Of a stretch of DNA of 6,561 bases, positions 1 through 3,510 are shown in pieces. Each line of letters begins with the position of its first letter. Within the stretch, counting starts at the first letter, position 1. The notes beneath the pieces are model-generated. The model searched no databases and was not told where the DNA came from. It worked only from the letters and a program-made list of their open reading frames with translations. The stretch covers positions 1 through 6,561 of the forward strand of contig CALEQS010000294.1 of NCBI GenBank assembly GCA_937907975.1. The letters are read 5' to 3'. The position numbers and the translations under genes were made by a program. This DNA is from an uncultured Clostridia bacterium. GTDB taxonomy: Bacteria; Bacillota; Clostridia; Oscillospirales; Oscillospiraceae.

Positions 1-790
1 GCACCCGGGCGTTCTCGCCCACATAGATCTCCACGCAGCCGGCGTGGAGGTTGGCTACATTATATTTAGGGGCGGAGCAGCCCTCGATGAAGTGGAGGTA
101 AGCGCCCTTTTCCACGATGATCAGGGTGTGCTCGAACTGGCCCGCGCCGGGGGCGTTCAGCCGAAAGTAGGACTGGAGCGGGATCTCCACGCTGACCCCC
201 TCGGGAACATAGACGAAGGAGCCGCCGCTCCACACCGCGCCGTGCAGGGCGGCAAACTTGTGGTCGGTGGGGGGCACCAGCTTCATGAAGTGCTTGCGCA
301 CCATCTCGGCATAGGGGCCGGTCAGGGCGCTCTCCATGTCGGTGTACACCACGCCCTGGGCGGCCACCTCGGCCTTCACGTTGTGGTAGACCACCTCGGA
401 GTCATACTGAGCGCCCACACCGGCCAGCGCGGCCCGCTCGGCCTGGGGGATGCCCAGGCGCTCAAAGGTGTTCTTGATGTCGTCGGGCACCTCGCTCCAC
501 TTGCCCCGCATCTTGGTGTTGGGGCGGACGTAGGTGACGATATTGTCCATATTCAGACCGTCCAGAGAGGGGCCCCAGTTGGGAATGGGGGTCTGGTTGT
601 AGGTCTGGAGGGATTTCAGGCGGAAAATGCGCATCCACTCCGGGTCGTGCTTTTCTTCGGAGATGCGCTCCACGATCTCCGGCGTCAGGCCGGAGGAGAC
701 CTCATAGGCGGCGTTGGGGGCATCCTTCACATCGTAGATGCTGCGGTCGACCTCGGCCACCTCGGTCTTTTCGGTGTCGAAGGCTCTCAT
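1..790 (-). CDS. sufB: Fe-S cluster assembly scaffold SufB (partial, N-terminal 263 residues)
   Basis: SufB is the cytoplasmic scaffold subunit that, with the ATPase SufC and usually SufD, builds iron-sulfur clusters and passes them to apoproteins. The minus-strand reading frame is open from ATG at 790 to the window edge, giving 263 residues of a family that is normally about 465-470 long, so the beta-helix core and C-terminus lie outside. Recognisable SufB blocks are NWGPSLDGLNMDNIVTYVRP (71-90), AERAALAGVGAQYDSEVVYH (117-136), VWSGGSFVYVPEGVSVEIPL (186-205) and FIEGCSAPKYNVANLHAGC (234-252). The start is supported by AGGAGG at 798-803, seven bases upstream and inside the sufC end. The ATG overlaps the sufC stop in an ATGA arrangement, which implies translational coupling and one mRNA. 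The first ~60 residues follow the shorter clostridial form. Identification is secure; only completeness is unknown. Confidence 0.96.
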   Translation of the reverse strand, partial: MRAFDTEKTEVAEVDRSIYDVKDAPNAAYEVSSGLTPEIVERISEEKHDPEWMRIFRLKSLQTYNQTPIPNWGPSLDGLNMDNIVTYVRPNTKMRGKWSEVPDDIKNTFERLGIPQAERAALAGVGAQYDSEVVYHNVKAEVAAQGVVYTDMESALTGPYAEMVRKHFMKLVPPTDHKFAALHGAVWSGGSFVYVPEGVSVEIPLQSYFRLNAPGAGQFEHTLIIVEKGAYLHFIEGCSAPKYNVANLHAGCVEIYVGENARV

Positions 791-1545
791 TTTTCGGCCT
801 CCTCTTTCAGCGCCTGGAAGCCCTCTTCAATGATCTCGCCCACCAGACGGCCGTCGCCGGTGCGGACGATCTTCTTGTCGTCCAGCACATGGACATAGTC
901 CACGGTCAGGCCCTCCAGGATCTTGGCGTTGTGGGTGATGATGATGAGGGCGTTGTCCTTGTTGTGGTAGGCGCGCACGCCGTCGGCCACGGTCTTGACC
1001 GCGTCCACGTCCAGACCGGAGTCGGTCTCGTCCAGCAGGGCCAGCTTGGGCTTGAGCATCAGCAGCTGGAGGATCTCGGCCTTCTTCTTCTCGCCGCCGG
1101 AGAAGCCTACATTTAAATAACGGTCGGCGTAGGCGGGATCCATGCCCAGCGCCTCCATCTGGCGGCTCAGCTCCCGGCGGAAGGCGAGCACCTTCACGTC
1201 CTTGCCGGTGACCGCGCTCTGGGCGGTGCGCAGGAAGCCCTCCAGCGTCACGCCGGGGATCTCTTCGGGGGTCTGGAAGGACAGGAACATACCGGCCCGG
1301 GCGCGCACGTCGGCGCCCTCGTGGGTGACGTCCTTACCGCGGAAGATGATCTGGCCGCGGGTGACTGTGTAGCGGGGGTCGCCCATCAGGGCGGACATCA
1401 GGGTGGACTTGCCGGCGCCGTTGTGACCCATCAGAACGTGGGTCTCGCCGGGACACACCGTCAGGTTCAGGCCGTCCAGCAGAACTTTCTGTTCCTCACC
1501 GACCGTCACCTGTAAATCTTTCACTTCCAGCAGCGGACTGCTCAT
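787..1545 (-). CDS. sufC: Fe-S cluster assembly ATPase SufC
   Basis: SufC is the cytoplasmic ABC-type ATPase that binds SufB/SufD and drives the conformational change needed for cluster assembly. The 252-residue product has the complete ATPase set: Walker A GHNGAGKST (40-48), Q-loop Q91, signature SGGEKKK (149-155), Walker B LALLDE (168-173) followed by TDSGLD, and H-loop His205. The DETDSGLD run and the FSGGEKKK signature are typical of SufC rather than transport ATPases, and there is no membrane segment. An upstream ATG at 1584 is in frame, but I chose 1545 because GGAGG at 1554-1558 lies eight bases before it and the protein then begins MSSPLLEVKDLQ, matching the family's length of about 250. 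It is first in the operon and overlaps sufB by four bases. Other suf genes (sufD, sufS, sufU) would be expected beyond the left edge. Confidence 0.97.
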   Translation of the reverse strand: MSSPLLEVKDLQVTVGEEQKVLLDGLNLTVCPGETHVLMGHNGAGKSTLMSALMGDPRYTVTRGQIIFRGKDVTHEGADVRARAGMFLSFQTPEEIPGVTLEGFLRTAQSAVTGKDVKVLAFRRELSRQMEALGMDPAYADRYLNVGFSGGEKKKAEILQLLMLKPKLALLDETDSGLDVDAVKTVADGVRAYHNKDNALIIITHNAKILEGLTVDYVHVLDDKKIVRTGDGRLVGEIIEEGFQALKEEAEK

Positions 1546-1553
1546 AGGAAACA

Positions 1554-1558
1554 CCTCC
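1554..1558 (-). promoter_or_regulatory. Ribosome binding site of sufC
   Basis: The minus strand reads GGAGGTGTTTCCT before the ATG at 1545. This places a GGAGG core eight bases upstream and decides between the two in-frame starts (1584 and 1545). No comparable purine-rich site lies at the right distance from 1584. Confidence 0.85.
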
Positions 1559-1582
1559 ATAAAAAGTAACCGAACCGCCTGC

Positions 1583-1596
1583 AAAACGGGCGTTTT
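1583..1596. repeat. Short palindrome in the sufC leader
   Basis: The sequence AAAACG-GG-CGTTTT has perfect 6-bp arms around a 2-bp centre. A 2-base loop is too short for a stable RNA hairpin with full arms, so if it matters it is more likely a protein-binding dyad in DNA. It lies between the predicted transcription start (about 1617) and the sufC ribosome binding site. It may be chance. Confidence 0.35.
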
Positions 1597-1622
1597 TCGG
1601 ATATGTCATTCGTTGCCTCTAG

Positions 1623-1648
1623 AATACTATACTATTTTTGTAGGAATT
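1623..1648. promoter_or_regulatory. Possible Rrf2/IscR-like operator in the suf promoter
   Basis: The plus strand reads AATACTAT-ACT-A-TTT-T-TGT-AGGAATT across the promoter spacer. It resembles the general layout of IscR type-1 sites (ACT, an A/T-rich centre, then AGT followed by purines), but several positions deviate and the dyad symmetry is only partial. Rrf2-family repressors commonly control suf or isc operons, and a site between -35 and -10 would block RNA polymerase. No Rrf2 gene is in the window. This is a resemblance, not an identification. Confidence 0.25.
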
Positions 1649-1652
1649 GCAA
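1624..1652 (-). promoter_or_regulatory. Predicted sigma-A promoter of the suf operon
   Basis: On the minus strand TTGCAA (1647-1652) is followed after 17 bases by TAGTAT (1624-1629). A shifted TATAGT at 1626-1631 is an alternative -10 with a short 15-base spacer. The surroundings are strongly AT-rich compared with the coding DNA. Transcription would begin near 1617, leaving a leader of about 70 bases before sufC. The spacer contains the sequence discussed separately as a possible IscR/Rrf2-type site. Prediction is from consensus match only. Confidence 0.6.
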
Positions 1653-1673
1653 GAGCAAAACAAAAAATACTAC

Positions 1674-1713
1674 TGAAAAAATAGGAAATGGCAGGCACCG
1701 GGGTGCCTGCCAT
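1674..1713 (-). terminator. Terminator-like hairpin upstream of the suf promoter
   Basis: Arms 1688-1699 and 1702-1713 (ATGGCAGGCACC and its complement) are perfect over 12 bp, realistically an 11-bp stem with a 4-base loop. Read on the minus strand the stem is followed by TTTCCTATTTTTT, a U-rich though interrupted tail. On the plus strand there is no U tract. It would stop minus-strand transcripts coming from the flavoprotein gene before they reach the suf promoter, insulating the operon. Confidence 0.6.
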
Positions 1714-1747
1714 GGGATTTGTGGATGGGGCGGGAGGATAAATCCCA

Positions 1748-1863
1748 TGTCATTCTGAGGGAGCGTCAGTGGTCGAAGAATCTTACAGCACCGATGTCCG
1801 ACAATCCGCATGGCAGTTGCAGAAGCGGGTGTTTTAAGATCCTTCGCTGCGCTCAGGATGACA
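1748..1863. repeat. MITE/REP-like inverted-repeat element 1
   Basis: The left end (1748-1785) begins TGTCATTCTGAG and ends CGAAGAATCTTA. The right end (1835-1863) read on the other strand begins TGTCATCCTGAG and ends CGAAGGATCTTA. The two ends are thus near-identical inverted copies, with a longer middle in the left copy (14 bases against 5). About 49 bases with no coding sense lie between them. I recall this TGTCATTCTGAGCG...CGAAGAATCTT type as a frequent interspersed intergenic sequence in Bacillota, but cannot count copies here. No transposase and no clear target-site duplication directly at the ends. Confidence 0.65.
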
Positions 1864-1895
1864 ATAAAACGAGAGCTTTCCAGGGTTAGGCCCTG

Positions 1896-2011
1896 GCTCC
1901 CCCTTTGGGGGAGCTGGCGCGAAGCGCCTGAGAGGGCTTTTTGCAGACTTGCAAGTGCATCGCCCTCTCCGTCACGGCGTTCCGCCGTGCCACCTCTCCC
2001 AGAGGGAGAGG
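1896..2011. repeat. Composite hairpin repeat element 2
   Basis: Four hairpins are arranged as two mirror pairs. The outer stems are GCTCCCCC/GGGGGAGC with loop TTT (1896-1914) and CCTCTCCC/GGGAGAGG with loop AGA (1993-2011). The inner stems are GGCGC-GAA-GCGCC (1916-1928) and CACGGCG-TTC-CGCCGTG (1973-1989). Between them GAGAGGGC (1930-1937) pairs with GCCCTCTC (1962-1969) around the perfect palindrome ACTTGCAAGT (1947-1956). The whole unit is therefore a large imperfect palindrome centred near 1952. The CTCTCCC-hairpin style is one I associate with interspersed repeats of Oscillospiraceae genomes; function unknown. Confidence 0.65.
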
Positions 2012-2059
2012 CAAGTTTAGGTGCCCAACAAACTTACCTTCCAATTCATCCCCGCGCTG

Positions 2060-2605
2060 TTACGCGTTCCGACCCAGCTCCCGTGTCTGCTCCAGAGCGG
2101 GATGGCGCTGCTCTTTGACTGCGCCGGGGGCGTCCACACCGCCGGCGAAGGCGGTACCGGCCAGCCGGGCATGCTCATAGCAGTCGATCCAGCCGGTCAG
2201 GCCGCTGACGGCCCGGTCGGGCACGCCAGGGGCATCCTCGGCGGCGGTAGTCAGCATATAGATGTCCCGGAAGGCGTAGTCCGACGTGTAGAGGGCATTG
2301 GCCCGGTCCAGCAGGGTCTTGAGCTGGCCGCTCATTTCATAATAGTAGATCGGGGTGGCAAAGGCAATGACGTCGGCGGTGCGCATCTGCTCGGCGATGG
2401 CGTTGACATCGTCGTCGATCACGCAGTGCCCCAGCTTCATGCAGGCCATGCACCCCTGACAGAATGCGATCTTTTTGCCCCGCAGGCTGATCTTCTCCAC
2501 CTGATGTCCGGCCTCGGCGGCACCGGCGGCAAAGGCGTCGGCCAGTGCGTCGGAATTGCTGTTGGCGCGCAGGCTGGATGAGATCACAAGAACTTTTTTC
2601 GCCAT
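2060..2605 (-). CDS. Flavodoxin-fold NAD(P)H-dependent reductase / iron-sulfur flavoprotein-like
   Basis: The 181-residue product is a soluble flavodoxin-fold protein of the NADPH-dependent FMN reductase/Isf superfamily, expected to bind FMN and pass electrons in redox or detoxification reactions; its partner is not identifiable. Evidence: an N-terminal beta strand and phosphate loop KVLVISSSLRANSNS (4-18), and the FMN-contact region ATPIYYYEMSGQLKTLLDR (83-101). Cysteines 49, 52, 55 and 61 form C-x2-C-x2-C-x5-C, which fits the compact CX2CX2CX4-7C motif that carries a 4Fe-4S cluster in archaeal iron-sulfur flavoprotein (established knowledge); cluster binding here is inference. Length agrees with the short members of the family. 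Start at 2605 is set by AGGAGG at 2615-2620, nine bases upstream. It lies 95 bases after tetR on the same strand but has its own MerR-type promoter. The subfamily and substrate are uncertain. Confidence 0.85.
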   Translation of the reverse strand: MAKKVLVISSSLRANSNSDALADAFAAGAAEAGHQVEKISLRGKKIAFCQGCMACMKLGHCVIDDDVNAIAEQMRTADVIAFATPIYYYEMSGQLKTLLDRANALYTSDYAFRDIYMLTTAAEDAPGVPDRAVSGLTGWIDCYEHARLAGTAFAGGVDAPGAVKEQRHPALEQTRELGRNA

Positions 2606-2623
2606 ATCTGATTTCCTCCTGTA

Positions 2624-2648
2624 TGCGGCGGTTCAGACTGCCGCCGCA
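2624..2648 (-). promoter_or_regulatory. Leader hairpin directly before the flavoprotein ribosome binding site
   Basis: Arms TGCGGCGG and CCGCCGCA (8 bp, G/C-rich) flank a 9-base loop. In the minus-strand mRNA the stem begins about five bases after the predicted transcription start and ends only three bases before AGGAGG (2615-2620). No U tract follows, so it is not an intrinsic terminator. It may stabilise the 5' end or affect ribosome access; the role is inference. Confidence 0.5.
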
Positions 2649-2659
2649 GTGTTAGGTCC

Positions 2660-2690
2660 ATCTTACACCTTGAAGCCGGCTCCAGGTCAA
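2660..2690 (-). promoter_or_regulatory. MerR-type promoter of the flavoprotein gene (19-bp spacer with dyad)
   Basis: On the minus strand TTGACC (2685-2690) and TAAGAT (2660-2665) are separated by 19 bases instead of the optimal 17. The interval contains the imperfect dyad ACCTGGAGCC-G-GGCTTCAAGGT written around centre 2677, read directly as ACCTGGAGCCGGCTTCAAGG plus T (2667-2687), with seven of ten base pairs symmetric. An over-long spacer with a dyad between -35 and -10 is the hallmark of promoters that MerR-family activators untwist on sensing metal, oxidant or drug. It starts only 11 bases after the tetR stop and gives a leader of about 48 bases. No MerR gene is present in the window. Confidence 0.6.
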
Positions 2691-2700
2691 GAGGAAAAAC

Positions 2701-3288
2701 TCACTTTTCCGGCTCGTCCATGGCGCTGTGGAGGACGCTGATGATCATGCGGTAGATGAGGGCGGCCATATAGTCGGGGGTCTTGTCGCCCAGCGCGCCG
2801 GACAGCCACGCCTTGATCACGCCGACGCACCCGGCAAGACAGAAGGAATAGGCGCAGGCCAGGTTGGCATCCCGCTCCGGGAAGCTCTTTTTCAGCACAT
2901 TAAAACTGTACTTGGACAGCATGGACTCGATCTGGGTGAGAAAGCCGATGTCGCCGTGGGGGCCCAGCAGAGCGGAGACGATGTCCCGGTTGTCCTCCAG
3001 AATGGAAAACACGTCCACGATGAAGGGGAAGGCCTCCTCCTCCAGCGTGCCGGCGGCATGGGCCTGAAACGTGCTCTCCAGCTCCTCGAACAGCTCCTTC
3101 TCGATGCTGTCCAGCATATTATAAATATCGGTATAGTGCAGATAGAAGGTGGAGCGGTTGATGTCCACCCGTTCCACCAGCTCTTTGACGGTGATCTCGC
3201 TGACGCTCTTCTCCTGCATCAGCTCCGCCAGCCCCTTGCGGAGCTGGGCGCGGGTCTTTCGGATGCGGCGATCCGTCTTTTCAGCCAT
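2701..3288 (-). CDS. TetR/AcrR-family transcriptional regulator
   Basis: The 195-residue product is a DNA-binding repressor of the TetR type. The N-terminal part (about 8-55) has the TetR helix-turn-helix, with ITVKELVERVDINRSTFYLHY at 32-52 including the typical STFYLHY recognition-helix end and the following Y/F-D/N-I stretch. The rest is an all-helical ligand and dimerisation domain; the segment with CLAGCVGVIKAWLSG (150-164) resembles the TetR_C_7/C_8 type C-terminal region found in Bacillota. The ligand cannot be read from sequence. Start 3288 is supported by AAGGAG at 3298-3303, nine bases upstream. The gene is divergent from the YhgE/Pip gene across a 222-base region rich in dyads, an arrangement that usually means the regulator represses the neighbour and itself. 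The flavoprotein gene follows on the same strand. Confidence 0.93.
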   Translation of the reverse strand: MAEKTDRRIRKTRAQLRKGLAELMQEKSVSEITVKELVERVDINRSTFYLHYTDIYNMLDSIEKELFEELESTFQAHAAGTLEEEAFPFIVDVFSILEDNRDIVSALLGPHGDIGFLTQIESMLSKYSFNVLKKSFPERDANLACAYSFCLAGCVGVIKAWLSGALGDKTPDYMAALIYRMIISVLHSAMDEPEK

Positions 3289-3346
3289 AAAACCAGACTC
3301 CTTTTCGTGAAAATGTTGAATAAAATGTGAATTATTTTGTCTAAAA

Positions 3347-3362
3347 CGTCAAATTAGTGACG
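3347..3362. promoter_or_regulatory. Dyad near the tetR promoter side (candidate operator)
   Basis: CGTCA (3347-3351) and TGACG (3358-3362) form a 16-bp dyad with a 6-bp centre. On the minus strand the left arm is part of TTGACG, a possible -35 for tetR, although I find no convincing -10 at the correct distance. CGTCA recurs at 3476-3480. Weak alone, but it sits where an autoregulatory site would be expected. Confidence 0.35.
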
Positions 3363-3366
3363 CCGT

Positions 3367-3391
3367 GTCTATTAACAAACAAATAATAGAC
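3367..3391. promoter_or_regulatory. Inverted repeat upstream of the yhgE promoter (candidate operator)
   Basis: GTCTATTA (3367-3374) and TAATAGAC (3384-3391) are perfect 8-bp inverted arms with a 9-base centre ACAAACAAA. The right arm ends 10 bases before the -35 hexamer of the predicted yhgE promoter. Slightly out of phase, CGCC (3361-3364) and GGCG (3397-3400) flank it. It is a reasonable binding site for a dimeric regulator, most simply the neighbouring TetR protein. Confidence 0.5.
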
Positions 3392-3401
3392 GATGTGGCG
3401 C

Positions 3402-3430
3402 TTGCTATTCATCCACACCATTAGTATAAT
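3402..3430 (+). promoter_or_regulatory. Sigma-A promoter of the YhgE/Pip gene
   Basis: TTGCTA (3402-3407) and a perfect TATAAT (3425-3430) are separated by exactly 17 bases. Transcription would start near 3437, giving a leader of about 74 bases. This is the best promoter match in the window and lies in AT-rich DNA between the two divergent genes. Confidence 0.75.
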
Positions 3431-3455
3431 TCCTGTTGTCAAAAAAAGCAACACC

Positions 3456-3473
3456 ATATTGATTAAACAATAT
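3456..3473. promoter_or_regulatory. 18-bp near-perfect palindrome in the yhgE leader (candidate TetR operator)
   Basis: ATATTGATTAAACAATAT is symmetric at 16 of 18 positions, centred between 3464 and 3465. Its length and spacing fit a TetR dimer operator and it lies about 20 bases downstream of the predicted start site, where a bound repressor would block elongation. A smaller TGTTG/CAACA pair (3434-3438 and 3449-3453) lies between it and the -10 box. Confidence 0.5.
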
Positions 3474-3510
3474 TACGTCACAGCGCAATAGGAAAGGAGA
3501 GGATCATCAA

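Larger units (their letters stand above)
1585..2059. other. Gene-free interval between sufC and the flavoprotein gene
   Basis: This 475-base stretch holds the suf promoter, the minus-strand terminator hairpin and the two inverted-repeat elements, which together explain most of it. The open frames that cross it on the plus strand have no family resemblance, no ribosome binding site and are forced through the hairpins, so I do not call a gene. A further 6-bp inverted pair AAGTTT/AAACTT (2013-2018 and 2030-2035) lies between element 2 and the flavoprotein stop, without a U tract. Confidence 0.7.

Noticed and set aside
44..898. A 284-codon plus-strand frame over sufB and the end of sufC
   Set aside because: It is the shadow of sufB and sufC, which have full family motifs on the other strand; its composition is Gly/Val/His-rich and without domains.
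1546..1584. Upstream in-frame ATG that would lengthen SufC by 13 residues
   Set aside because: The extension covers the strong ribosome binding site used for the ATG at 1545, and the extra residues do not match the family N-terminus.
1747..1870. Target-site duplication ATAAA flanking element 1
   Set aside because: The left ATAAA (1738-1742) is separated from the element end by five bases while the right one (1864-1868) is adjacent, so it is not a proper flanking duplication and is likely chance in AT-rich DNA.
1810..2581. Plus-strand frames across the repeat interval and the flavoprotein gene
   Set aside because: They run through hairpin repeats or mirror the flavoprotein; no ribosome binding site, no family features.
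2728..3330. A 200-codon plus-strand frame opposite tetR
   Set aside because: Antisense shadow of a clear TetR-family gene with its own ribosome binding site.
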